Positions 27,310 to 35,818 of a stretch of 64,000 nucleotides of DNA are shown here, piece after piece. Position 1 is the first letter of the stretch, and every line of letters starts with the position of its first letter. This DNA is from HGM12587 sp945786935 (GTDB lineage Bacteria; Bacillota; Clostridia; Lachnospirales; Lachnospiraceae), in assembly GCA_945786935.1 (NCBI GenBank), contig CALZFY010000003.1, positions 1 to 64,000 on the forward strand, in the 5' to 3' direction. A program made the position numbers and the translations under genes. The notes beneath the pieces are model-generated. The model did no database searches and was not told where the DNA came from. It saw only the letters and a program-made list of their open reading frames with translations.

Positions 27310-28282
27310 TAAACGAATCAGCAGTGCCATTCTGGCACTGCTAGTTCTGCTTTTTGCAGTTGGCATTTATTTTTTCTGTTTTTACAGTACAGATGAGTTT
27401 TATCTGAAAAAATATGCCAACGCAGATGCTAAATTTTATAACGACTATATCATCACCAGTGTGGATGAGGGGATTCAGATACTGGACTTTGACGGAAAAA
27501 TTGTAAATTCATATGAGGGCTTAAAGGCATCATGGCTGTACACCTACCCGGAGGAAGGGGTGGTTGTTTACAGCAATCATGATAAGGAAACTCATCTGTT
27601 AAGACTCGACGAAAACATGGATATGATATCCGATAGAGTCATTCTGAACACAGAGCTTTTGGCCATCGACCCAACCATCTGTAAAGTAGGAGACACTTAT
27701 CTGGTAACACACACCACCATTGATGGAACGATTAATAATCCAAGTCCCGATGGAGATAACGGCATCTATACACTGGAGCTATATACTTCCAAAAATCTGG
27801 AAAACTGGGAGCACCGAACCACCATTACCAGTCAGAAGCATGACATCGAAGATATAGACATGCTGTATGACAATCAAAAGTTATACTGTACTTATGAAAA
27901 AGAAGATTATGACAAAGGGCCTTCGAAAATCTGCATGAGGGTATCTTTAGATGAGGGCATTACCTGGAGTGAAGAGCAGATTCTCATTGACAATGGGGCA
28001 GATAACGAGCCATCCTGTATCTTAAAGGAAGATGATGGTTACAGACTCTACTACAGCAGTGACAAAGAACGTCCGGGAGAATCCTATAACGGGGCTTCTG
28101 CCTACTCGGCATTCTTTGATATGAATTTTAACCATGTCTCAGAATTAGATGAAAAGGTGGATATGAAAGATAATCTGGGAATCCGTCTCTATGAAGTTAA
28201 GATGCTGGACGGAAAGCTGTATTTCCTGTTTGCAAAGAACTTCATGACAGATAAGGACTTTGTTTTAAGAAGTATAAAATAA
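27290..28282 (+). CDS. membrane-anchored beta-propeller protein, sialidase/GH43-like fold
   Basis: About 330 residues from ATG 27290, overlapping the rmlB end by 20 nt; no clear SD is seen. One N-terminal membrane helix (about 9-29, ISSAILALLVLLFAVGIYFF) anchors an external domain. That domain has repeated beta-strand patterns, an Asp-box-like MRVSLDEGITWSEEQ, and VGDTYLVTHTT and EDDGYRLYYSSD typical of five-bladed propellers of glycosidases or sugar-binding proteins. I cannot assign catalytic residues. Its position between rmlB and rmlA is odd and suggests a role in handling the finished glycan at the surface. Confidence 0.6.
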   Translation: MKKCINNKRISSAILALLVLLFAVGIYFFCFYSTDEFYLKKYANADAKFYNDYIITSVDEGIQILDFDGKIVNSYEGLKASWLYTYPEEGVVVYSNHDKETHLLRLDENMDMISDRVILNTELLAIDPTICKVGDTYLVTHTTIDGTINNPSPDGDNGIYTLELYTSKNLENWEHRTTITSQKHDIEDIDMLYDNQKLYCTYEKEDYDKGPSKICMRVSLDEGITWSEEQILIDNGADNEPSCILKEDDGYRLYYSSDKERPGESYNGASAYSAFFDMNFNHVSELDEKVDMKDNLGIRLYEVKMLDGKLYFLFAKNFMTDKDFVLRSIK

Positions 28283-28306
28283 ATGTTTACAAGGGAGAAA
28301 ACAAAA

Positions 28307-29176
28307 ATGAAAGGTATTATTTTAGCCGGGGGCTCTGGCACAAGACTGTATCCGTTAACAAAAGCAATTTCCAAGCAGATCATGCCAATATATGATAAAC
28401 CGATGATCTATTATCCGTTATCTACCCTGATGCTTGCAGGGATCAGAGAAATCCTGATCATCTCTACTCCAAGAGATCTTCCGACCTTTGAAGAACTCTT
28501 AGGAGACGGAAGCCAGTTAGGATTGGAGATGCACTATGCAGTGCAGGAACAGCCAAGAGGTCTGGCAGAAGCATTTATCATCGGTGCTGATTTTATTGGC
28601 AATGATTCCGTAGCCATGGTATTGGGTGACAATATTTTCTACGGACAGAGCTTCTCTAAAGTTTTAAAGGAAGCTGCATCCCGTGATAAGGGTGCAACCA
28701 TCTTTGGATACTATGTAAAGGATCCTACAGAATATGGCGTGGTAGAATTTGACGAAAACGGTATGGCAATCTCCATCGAAGAAAAGCCTGCCAAGCCAAA
28801 GTCAAATTATGCAGTGCCGGGACTTTATTTCTACGATAATGACGTAGTAGAGATTGCAAAAAATGTAAAACCATCCGCCCGTGGTGAGATTGAAATCACA
28901 AGCATCAATAATGAATACCTGAAAAGAGGAGATCTTCATGTAGAGACCTTAGGTCGGGGATTTGCATGGCTGGATACAGGTAGCCATGACAACTTACTGG
29001 AGGCTGCAAACTTCGTGGCAACTTTTCAGAAACGTCAGGGAATGTATGTATCCTGTATCGAGGAAATTGCATTCAGACGTGGATTTATTGACAGAGAGCA
29101 GCTTTTAAAGCTTGCAGAACCTTTATTAAAAACAGCTTATGGTCAGTACTTAGTGGACGTGGCAAACGGATTATAA
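28307..29176 (+). CDS. rmlA: glucose-1-phosphate thymidylyltransferase
   Basis: About 289 residues from ATG 28307 (SD AAGGGAG; the upstream ATG 28283 would add 8 atypical residues). It begins MKGIILAGGSGTRLYPLT, the nucleotidyltransferase signature, and continues with QPRGLAEAF, VLGDNIFYG and EEKPAKPKSNYAVPGLYFYD. It makes dTDP-glucose from dTTP and glucose-1-phosphate, the substrate of RmlB. Length and motifs are standard for the family. Confidence 0.97.
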   Translation: MKGIILAGGSGTRLYPLTKAISKQIMPIYDKPMIYYPLSTLMLAGIREILIISTPRDLPTFEELLGDGSQLGLEMHYAVQEQPRGLAEAFIIGADFIGNDSVAMVLGDNIFYGQSFSKVLKEAASRDKGATIFGYYVKDPTEYGVVEFDENGMAISIEEKPAKPKSNYAVPGLYFYDNDVVEIAKNVKPSARGEIEITSINNEYLKRGDLHVETLGRGFAWLDTGSHDNLLEAANFVATFQKRQGMYVSCIEEIAFRRGFIDREQLLKLAEPLLKTAYGQYLVDVANGL

Positions 29177-29196
29177 AAAGCAGGGAGTAGAAAATA

Positions 29197-29748
29197 ATGG
29201 GTAAGATTACTGTAGAAACATGTGAGATCGAAGGATTAAAGGTTATTACACCCACCGTATTCGGAGATGAACGTGGATATTTTATGGAGACATATAATTA
29301 TAATGATTTTGCAGCAGCAGGCATCGATGTACAGTTTGTACAGGACAATCAGTCTGCTTCTAAAAAGGGTGTGCTTCGCGGATTACATTTTCAGATCAAT
29401 TATCCCCAGGACAAGCTGGTGCGAGTAGTAAACGGGGAAGTGTTTGACGTGGCAGTGGATTTAAGAGAAGGTTCCAAAACTTACGGAAAATGGTTTGGAG
29501 TGCGTCTTTCCGCTGAAAATAAAAAGCAGTTCTTTATTCCCAAGGGATTTGCCCATGGATTTTTAGTATTATCTGATTTTGCAGAATTTGCATACAAATG
29601 TACAGATTTTTATCATCCAAACGATGAAGGCGGTCTGGCATACAATGACCCTGAAATCGGTGTGGAATGGCCGATTCCGGAAGGTATGGAGCTTATCATG
29701 TCTGAGAAAGATCAGAAATGGGGCGGCCTTTCTACTTTAAAGAAATAA
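29197..29748 (+). CDS. rmlC: dTDP-4-dehydrorhamnose 3,5-epimerase
   Basis: 183 residues, the normal RmlC length. The cupin core shows DERGYFMETYNYNDF, VLRGLHFQ (catalytic His) and GFAHGFLVLSDFAEFAYKCT. It epimerises dTDP-4-keto-6-deoxyglucose at C3 and C5. The last enzyme of the rhamnose route, RmlD, is not found in this window. It lies 20 nt after rmlA. Confidence 0.96.
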   Translation: MGKITVETCEIEGLKVITPTVFGDERGYFMETYNYNDFAAAGIDVQFVQDNQSASKKGVLRGLHFQINYPQDKLVRVVNGEVFDVAVDLREGSKTYGKWFGVRLSAENKKQFFIPKGFAHGFLVLSDFAEFAYKCTDFYHPNDEGGLAYNDPEIGVEWPIPEGMELIMSEKDQKWGGLSTLKK

Positions 29749-29763
29749 GGATATTTTAGGATT

Positions 29764-30594
29764 ATGATCAAAGAATTGTTACAGTTTCCAAAGATGGGAA
29801 AGGAAAACAGACAGCTCATTTGGAAGCTTGCAAAAAATGATTTCAAAACAAGATATGCAGGCTCCAATTTTGGAGTTTTATGGGCTCTTGTTCAGCCGGT
29901 CATCATTGTACTGGTGTACTGGTTTGTATTCCAGGTGGGCTTGCGTGCAGAGACACAGAAGCTCAAAGAGGGATTGGATGTGGCCTTTGTCCTTTGGCTG
30001 ACCTCCGGTCTGGTGCCCTGGTTCTATTTTTCGGAAGCGCTGACCAATGGTACAAACTCGCTTTTAGAGTACAATTATCTTGTAAAAAAAGTAGTATTTA
30101 ATATCGATGTGCTTCCTATCGTAAGATGTGCAGCAGCTTTGTTTATCCACAGCTTTTTCATCATCTTTATGCTGCTTTTAAACATGGGATATGGTTTCTG
30201 GCCGGATCTGTACACCTTACAGGTAGTTTATTACAGCTTCTGCCTCTTTATGCTGGTACTGGCGATCTGCTATTGGACAAGCGCAGTGGTGATTTTTTTC
30301 CGGGATTTATCCCAGATCGTAAATATCTTCCTGCAGATTGGTATCTGGATGACACCGATCATGTGGTCTTTAGATGTTTTAGCAAATACACCATTTGCAT
30401 GGCTGCAGCCTGTTTTTAAACTGAATCCGCTGTATTACATTGTATATGGTTACAGAGATGCGCTGTTTTATAAAGTCGCTTTCTGGGAAAGATGGGAGAT
30501 GACCTTGTATTTCTGGATTGTGGTACTGGTACTTTTGGGCAGCGGCCTTCATGTGTTTAAGAAGCTGAAGGTGCATTTTGCAGATGTTCTGTAA
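29764..30594 (+). CDS. ABC-2 polysaccharide export permease (Wzm-like)
   Basis: 276 residues with six membrane helices. The cytoplasmic N-terminus ends in KNDFKTRYAGSNFGVLWALVQP, the ABC-2 polysaccharide exporter signature, and NPLYYIVYGYRDALFYK lies before the last helix. With the ATPase after it, it would export an undecaprenyl-linked glycan completed in the cytoplasm. It is a paralogue of the permease at 56941 (compare LLEYNYLVKKVVFNIDVLPI with LVEYSYLVKKVLFNINILPI). Teichoic-acid exporters (TagG) belong to the same family. Confidence 0.9.
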   Translation: MIKELLQFPKMGKENRQLIWKLAKNDFKTRYAGSNFGVLWALVQPVIIVLVYWFVFQVGLRAETQKLKEGLDVAFVLWLTSGLVPWFYFSEALTNGTNSLLEYNYLVKKVVFNIDVLPIVRCAAALFIHSFFIIFMLLLNMGYGFWPDLYTLQVVYYSFCLFMLVLAICYWTSAVVIFFRDLSQIVNIFLQIGIWMTPIMWSLDVLANTPFAWLQPVFKLNPLYYIVYGYRDALFYKVAFWERWEMTLYFWIVVLVLLGSGLHVFKKLKVHFADVL

Positions 30595-30654
30595 TAAGTT
30601 GTACATGCTTTTTCAACGCAAACTTGATATTTAAGGAACAAAAATAGAAATTAT

Positions 30655-31935
30655 ATGAGTGATTTAGCAATTAAGATTACGAATCTGACGAAAATATATA
30701 AATTGTATGACAGAAACCGTGACCGACTGAAGGATTCTCTGGGACTTTCAAAGAAGGCCAATTATAAAGAGCATTATGCCCTGAAAAATGTGGATATGGA
30801 AGTAAAAACCGGGGAGTCTGTGGGGATTATCGGTGTCAACGGTTCCGGAAAGTCTACGATTCTTAAAATCATTACAGGGGTGTTAAATGCTACCTCCGGT
30901 GATATCAAGATCAACGGACGTATTTCAGCTCTTTTGGAGCTGGGGGCCGGTTTTAATATGGAATATACCGGTCTTGAGAATGTGTACTTAAATGGTACCA
31001 TGATGGGATTTACGGAAAAGGAGATCGATGAGAGATTGCAGGACATCCTGGATTTTGCGGATATCGGCGAGTTTATCCATCAGCCGGTAAAGACCTATTC
31101 CAGCGGTATGTTCGTGCGTCTGGCTTTTGCGGTAGCCATTAACATTGACCCGGAAATTCTCATCGTAGACGAGGCTCTGTCTGTAGGGGACGTTTTCTTC
31201 CAGGCAAAGTGTTATCATAAATTCGAAGAATTTAAAAAGATGGGCAAGACCATTCTTTTTGTAAGCCATGACCTCACCAGCATTGCAAAATACTGTGATA
31301 GAGTAATTCTGCTGAATAAAGGTGTGAAGCTGGCAGAAGGTAATCCAAAGGACATGGTCAACATGTACAAAAAGCTTCTGGTACACCAGCTGGATGAAGA
31401 GACTCTCGAGGATGTCAGTGGAAAAAGTGCCATTGGCGAAAAGAGTGATAGTGGTAAGGCATGGAAGGACAACTTTGAGATCAACCCGACTATCACAGAC
31501 TATGGTGAAAAGCAGGCGGAAATCGTAGACTTTGCCATTATCGATCAGTACGGGTCTTATAGCAGCATTATTGAAAAAGGCTCTGTCTATAAAGTAAAAG
31601 CAAAGATATATTTCCATGAGACAGTAAAGAACCCAATCTTTACGATTACCATCAAAAATAAACAGGGTACTGACATTACCGGTACCAACACCATGTTTGA
31701 GCGAATCGAAACCGGTACGGTAAATGCCGGAGAGGAACGGATCGTGACCTATGAGCAGAAAATGAACTTGCAGGGAGGGGATTACCTTCTTTCCCTTGGA
31801 TGTACAGGCTATGTGGGCGATAATTTCGTGGTTTACCACAGATTGTATGATCTGGTAAGCTTTAACGTATTGTCTGATAAAAATACTGTGGGATTCTTTG
31901 ATATGGATTCCCACATTACTGTGGAGAAGATGTAA
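30655..31935 (+). CDS. ABC transporter ATPase with C-terminal Wzt-type domain
   Basis: 426 residues. The ATPase domain (1-245) has Walker A GVNGSGKST (60-68), signature TYSSGMFVRLA, Walker B ILIVDEA (168-174) and the switch VSHD. After a linker, residues from about 285 to 426 form a beta-rich Wzt C-terminal domain (AEIVDFAIIDQYG, then EQKMNLQGGDYLLSLG). Such domains bind the modified end of the glycan in the O9a system. The nearest SD-like AAGGA is 17 nt before the ATG, so translation may be weak or the signal is unclear. Confidence 0.92.
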   Translation: MSDLAIKITNLTKIYKLYDRNRDRLKDSLGLSKKANYKEHYALKNVDMEVKTGESVGIIGVNGSGKSTILKIITGVLNATSGDIKINGRISALLELGAGFNMEYTGLENVYLNGTMMGFTEKEIDERLQDILDFADIGEFIHQPVKTYSSGMFVRLAFAVAINIDPEILIVDEALSVGDVFFQAKCYHKFEEFKKMGKTILFVSHDLTSIAKYCDRVILLNKGVKLAEGNPKDMVNMYKKLLVHQLDEETLEDVSGKSAIGEKSDSGKAWKDNFEINPTITDYGEKQAEIVDFAIIDQYGSYSSIIEKGSVYKVKAKIYFHETVKNPIFTITIKNKQGTDITGTNTMFERIETGTVNAGEERIVTYEQKMNLQGGDYLLSLGCTGYVGDNFVVYHRLYDLVSFNVLSDKNTVGFFDMDSHITVEKM

Positions 31936-31942
31936 GTTTAGA

Positions 31943-31970
31943 TACAGTCTCACATATTTGTGGGACTGTA
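31943..31970 (+). other. RNA hairpin between Wzt and the next gene
   Basis: The sequence folds into an 11-bp stem (31943-31953 with 31960-31970, one G-T pair) with a 6-base loop. No T-run follows, so it is not a typical terminator. It starts 7 nt after the wzt stop and may protect or process the message. Confidence 0.4.
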
Positions 31971-31999
31971 AAGTGCGTATAGAAGGCGAGGTAACTGCT

Positions 32000-33862
32000 A
32001 TGGTAGAAACTCATCTGAAAGAAAATTTCATAGACTGGATTCCTGTAAAGCCCGGGGAGAGATTGCTTATTCTGTCTGAGAATATGGATAATCTGGCAGG
32101 AATGTGGGATTACATCATAGTCAGTGATGCCTTTGCAAGAGTGCCGGCGTATATTGCAGGAAAGGATGCATATCAGAAGTTTTTTGACAAAATCAAAAAA
32201 CACTTAAATCCAGGCGGTCATGTGATTCTGGCGGTGGATAATAAATATGGGCTTACCTATTTTGCAGGCAGCAAAGAACGGCTGACCGGACGCTATTTTG
32301 AAGGTTTGGAAGGCTATGGAAGCAGTGAGGGTGTGGCTACATTTTCCAAAGATGCCGTGCTTTCCATGGTAAGGGAAGCAGGATTTGCATCTGTAAAGAC
32401 CTACTACCCGTATCCGAATTACCGCTATATGACAGCCCTCTATACAGAGGAACATCTGCCGTCTGTAGGGGAGCTAACTAAAAATCTCTGTAATTTTGAA
32501 GAAGAACGGATGGTTCTTTTTGACGAGACGAAAGTTTTTGATGAACTGATCAAAGAAGGCAGATTTCAGGAGTTTTCTAATTCCTATCTGTTTGATTTGA
32601 CACTGGAAGCACAGAAGGAAGAGGAGGAGATCCTTTTTGTAAAATATTCCGTAGAGCGGGATGAAAAATACCGTATCCGTACGGAAATCGTAAAAAAGTC
32701 CGATGGGACAAAAGTTGTTAGAAAGGTTCCCTACAAAGACTTTTCCGTTTCCCATGTAAAGCAGATGAAAGTATGGGAAGAAGAATTAAGAAAGCAGTAT
32801 GAAAACTCCGGTATTTTGGTAAACGAATGTACCCTGACAGACAAAGGTGCAGAGTTTGAGTTTCTAAAGGGAGAAACACTGGAAAGCGTACTGGATGGCT
32901 ATTTGGAAAACAATGATTTTGCCGGTTTTACTGGTGAGATCATTCATTATAAAGACACATTAGAAAAAATGTTATGTCCGGAACCTTTTGTGGCAGGAGA
33001 GCGTTTCAGGAAAATCTTTGGGGATATTTCCTTTGAATCCCCACAGACAGCAGGACAGATTAACAATATTGACCTTATTTTCCCCAATATTCTGTTGCAG
33101 GATGGAAAATGGAATATCATTGATTATGAATGGACCTTTGATTTCCAGATTCCGGTGAAATTTATCATTCACCGTGCCTTAGTTCTTTATGCACAGCATA
33201 GAAAGGAAAAAGGAATTTCCTGTGAGCAGCTTTGCAGGATGCTGGATATTTCTGCAGGGGAAGAAAAGATATTTCTGGAGATGGAACACCGTCTGCAAAT
33301 GTACTTACTGGGCAGTACCAAAACTATGGCGGCACTGCAGCAGGAATATGCCGGAAAGCTTATTGACGTAAAAGAAATCCTTCACAGAGCCCATAGACCG
33401 GAGATGAAGAACTATCAGGATTTCGGGCAGGGATTTTCGGAAGAAAATTCTTATGTGCTGGAGGCGGAAGAAGATTTCTACGGAAGAAGAAGGTTTACAC
33501 TGAATGTTCCCCAGGGCGTGAGTGCACTGCGTTTGGATCCATGTGAAGAACCTTGTATGGTGACGGTAAACCGGATATTAGGCGAATGCGGCGGCAGTTA
33601 TGAGCTCCAATTAGGCCATAATGGAAAAGCCTATGAAAAAAGTATTCTCTATACGACCACGGATCCGCAGATTTTAATCACAGGAATCGTGCCGGGAACG
33701 GGACAGATACATGTGGATTTGACTGTGGAATACTTTAAGGAAGAGACAGGGTATCTGTGGATGAAACTTCTTTCCACGGCGGAGAAGCTTGACAGAATTG
33801 AGAGCAGTAAGCCTTATAGGATGTTAAAGAAAATCAAAAATATGCTAACTGTTCAGCGGTGA
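32000..33862 (+). CDS. degenerate methyltransferase with kinase-like domain
   Basis: 620 residues from ATG 32000 (GCGAGGT 7 nt upstream; the frame is open back to TTG 31898, inside wzt). The start resembles class I methyltransferases (FIDWIPVKPGERLLIL), but the glycine-rich SAM motif and next strands are missing. The protein jumps to MWDYIIVSDAF and the later half, LNPGGHVILAVDNKYG and RYFEGLEGYG. A middle domain is kinase-like: FLKGETLESVLDGYL (hinge-like), NNIDLIFPNILL (Asp358, Asn363 of an HxDxxxxN-type motif with Asn for His) and NIIDYEWTF (Asp375). A C-terminal beta-rich part follows. Its place beside Wzt recalls the chain-terminating methyltransferase-kinase WbdD; the function is inferred. 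Confidence 0.6.
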   Translation: MVETHLKENFIDWIPVKPGERLLILSENMDNLAGMWDYIIVSDAFARVPAYIAGKDAYQKFFDKIKKHLNPGGHVILAVDNKYGLTYFAGSKERLTGRYFEGLEGYGSSEGVATFSKDAVLSMVREAGFASVKTYYPYPNYRYMTALYTEEHLPSVGELTKNLCNFEEERMVLFDETKVFDELIKEGRFQEFSNSYLFDLTLEAQKEEEEILFVKYSVERDEKYRIRTEIVKKSDGTKVVRKVPYKDFSVSHVKQMKVWEEELRKQYENSGILVNECTLTDKGAEFEFLKGETLESVLDGYLENNDFAGFTGEIIHYKDTLEKMLCPEPFVAGERFRKIFGDISFESPQTAGQINNIDLIFPNILLQDGKWNIIDYEWTFDFQIPVKFIIHRALVLYAQHRKEKGISCEQLCRMLDISAGEEKIFLEMEHRLQMYLLGSTKTMAALQQEYAGKLIDVKEILHRAHRPEMKNYQDFGQGFSEENSYVLEAEEDFYGRRRFTLNVPQGVSALRLDPCEEPCMVTVNRILGECGGSYELQLGHNGKAYEKSILYTTTDPQILITGIVPGTGQIHVDLTVEYFKEETGYLWMKLLSTAEKLDRIESSKPYRMLKKIKNMLTVQR

Positions 33863-33919
33863 GCACTTTTGAAGGGTGGCTCCGAACAATTAGAAAACAA
33901 AGTAGAAAAGGATTGAATT

Positions 33920-35806
33920 ATGAGCAGACATGAGCAGCAAACACCGGGGAAGGATCCCAGATTTGATGGTGTGAGAGATACATGGTATTGGAAATTATCA
34001 AAACCGCTTCGAGTGGTAGTGCATTTCTTTATCCGTATGAGAAATGCCTACATTCACTACGGTGGAGTGAAGGGAATGTGGAAGCGTTTCCTTCAGAAAA
34101 AATTTGAAGGAAAGAAGCGGATTACCTACGGAACAGCAAGCTTTCCGGACGCAGCACAGAGAAAACTAGAAGAAGGGACAAAGTTTTCCAAGGATATCAA
34201 GATCAGTATTCTGGTGCCGCTTTATAACACACCGGAAAAGTTTTTGCGGGAAATGATTGATTCCGTGCAGTACCAGACCTACAAAAACTGGGAGTTATGT
34301 CTGGCTGACGGAAGTGACGACAAACACCGGGAAGTGGGCGAGATCGTAGCGGAATATATGAAAAAGGATTCCCGCATCAAATACAAAAAGATTGAGAAAA
34401 ATCTTGGAATTTCCGGAAATACCAACATTTGTTTTGAGATGGCCACCGGAGATTACATCGGTCTTTTTGACCATGATGATATTTTACACCCTTCCGTACT
34501 GTTTGAGAGTATGAAGAGAATCTGTGACGAGGGTGCAGATTATGTATACTGCGATGAAGCGACCTTCCAGTCACCGGATATTAATGATATCATCGTACTG
34601 CATTTTAAGCCGGATTATTCCAAAGATAATCTTCGTGCCAACAACTATATCTGTCATTTCTCTGTTTTTTCCAGAGATTTACTGAAACAGACAGAGTTAT
34701 TCCGTTCTGCCTATGACGGAAGCCAGGATCATGACATGATTCTTCGCCTTACTTATCAGGCAAAGAAGATATGCCATATTCCGAGAATCCTCTATTACTG
34801 GAGATCTCATCCAAACTCTGTGGCACAGGATATCAATGCCAAAACCTATGCCATCGATGCGGCAAAACGTGCGGTACATGACCACATTCTTGCTACAGAA
34901 GGCATTGAAGTACAGGTGGAAAGCACCAGAGCTTTTCCTACCATTTTTGAGATCAGATATCCTATTCAGGGAGAGCCTAAGATCAGTATCATTATTCCCA
35001 ATAAGGATCATGTGAAGGATTTAAGGCGATGTGTGGATTCTGTGTTAAATGAATCTACTTATAAAAACTTCGAGATCATTATCGTAGAAAATAACAGTGA
35101 AGAAGCAAGTATCTTTGAATATTATGAAGAGTTAAAGAAGAATGAAAAAGTAAAAATTGTCACCTATGAAGGCGGTTTTAACTATTCAAAGATCAATAAC
35201 TTTGCGGTACAGTCCGCAACCGGGGAATATCTGCTGTTCTTAAACAATGATACAGAGGTCATTACTCCGGAATGGATGGAAAACATGCTCATGTATGCCC
35301 AGAGAGAGGATGTGGCAGCAGTAGGTGCAAAACTCTACTATGGGGATAATACCATCCAGCATGCAGGAATCGTACTGGGACTTGGTGCTCACAGAGCAGC
35401 GGGTCATACACACTACAAAGCCCCTCATGAACATCTGGGATATATGGGAAGGCTTTGCTATGCACAGGATGTATCAGCGGTGACAGCAGCATGTTTATTG
35501 GTGAAAAAATCATTATTTGATGAAGTGGGTGGCTTTGACGAGTCCTTTACCGTGGCATTTAATGACGTGGATTTATGTATGAAATTCCGTGAAAAAGGAT
35601 ATCTAAACATTTTCACTCCATTTGCTGAAATGTATCATTATGAGTCTAAAACCAGAGGAATGGAAGAGGGCGAAAAGCTTCGTAGATTTGAAAGAGAAGT
35701 CGCAGCTTTCCGTACGAAATGGAAAAAAGAACTGGATGCGGGAGATCCGTACTATAATCCGAATTTTACATTGGATGCTGCGGATTATTCACTTAAGATG
35801 GACTAA
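33920..35806 (+). CDS. double-domain GT2 glycosyltransferase
   Basis: 628 residues with two GT-A domains. The first (about 94-330) has ISILVPLYNTPEKFLREM and a DHDD metal motif (GLFDHDDILHP). The second (about 355-600) has ISIIIPNKDHVKDLRRCV, FLNNDTEVI and VAFNDVDLCMKFREKG, close to rhamnosyltransferase-type GT2 enzymes. Two active sites suggest that it adds two sugars in turn, as in rhamnan-type polymers. It follows the methyltransferase/kinase gene by 57 nt with AAAGGA before the ATG. Rhamnose as donor fits the rml genes but is not shown. Confidence 0.88.
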   Translation: MSRHEQQTPGKDPRFDGVRDTWYWKLSKPLRVVVHFFIRMRNAYIHYGGVKGMWKRFLQKKFEGKKRITYGTASFPDAAQRKLEEGTKFSKDIKISILVPLYNTPEKFLREMIDSVQYQTYKNWELCLADGSDDKHREVGEIVAEYMKKDSRIKYKKIEKNLGISGNTNICFEMATGDYIGLFDHDDILHPSVLFESMKRICDEGADYVYCDEATFQSPDINDIIVLHFKPDYSKDNLRANNYICHFSVFSRDLLKQTELFRSAYDGSQDHDMILRLTYQAKKICHIPRILYYWRSHPNSVAQDINAKTYAIDAAKRAVHDHILATEGIEVQVESTRAFPTIFEIRYPIQGEPKISIIIPNKDHVKDLRRCVDSVLNESTYKNFEIIIVENNSEEASIFEYYEELKKNEKVKIVTYEGGFNYSKINNFAVQSATGEYLLFLNNDTEVITPEWMENMLMYAQREDVAAVGAKLYYGDNTIQHAGIVLGLGAHRAAGHTHYKAPHEHLGYMGRLCYAQDVSAVTAACLLVKKSLFDEVGGFDESFTVAFNDVDLCMKFREKGYLNIFTPFAEMYHYESKTRGMEEGEKLRRFEREVAAFRTKWKKELDAGDPYYNPNFTLDAADYSLKMD

Positions 35807-35818
35807 AAGGTTTACTAT

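Noticed and set aside
26917..27366. Open frame of 149 codons on the - strand
   Set aside because: It is antisense to rmlB and the propeller gene, which are well supported; the composition looks like a reverse-frame shadow.
30988..31953. Long open frame (321 codons) on the - strand
   Set aside because: It lies opposite the Wzt gene, whose Walker A, signature and Walker B motifs are clear. The antisense translation shows no recognisable domain and has no ribosome binding site context.
31898..31999. Upstream extension of the methyltransferase/kinase gene to TTG 31898
   Set aside because: It would overlap wzt and read through the hairpin; the peptide is unlike the family and ATG 32000 has a good ribosome binding site.
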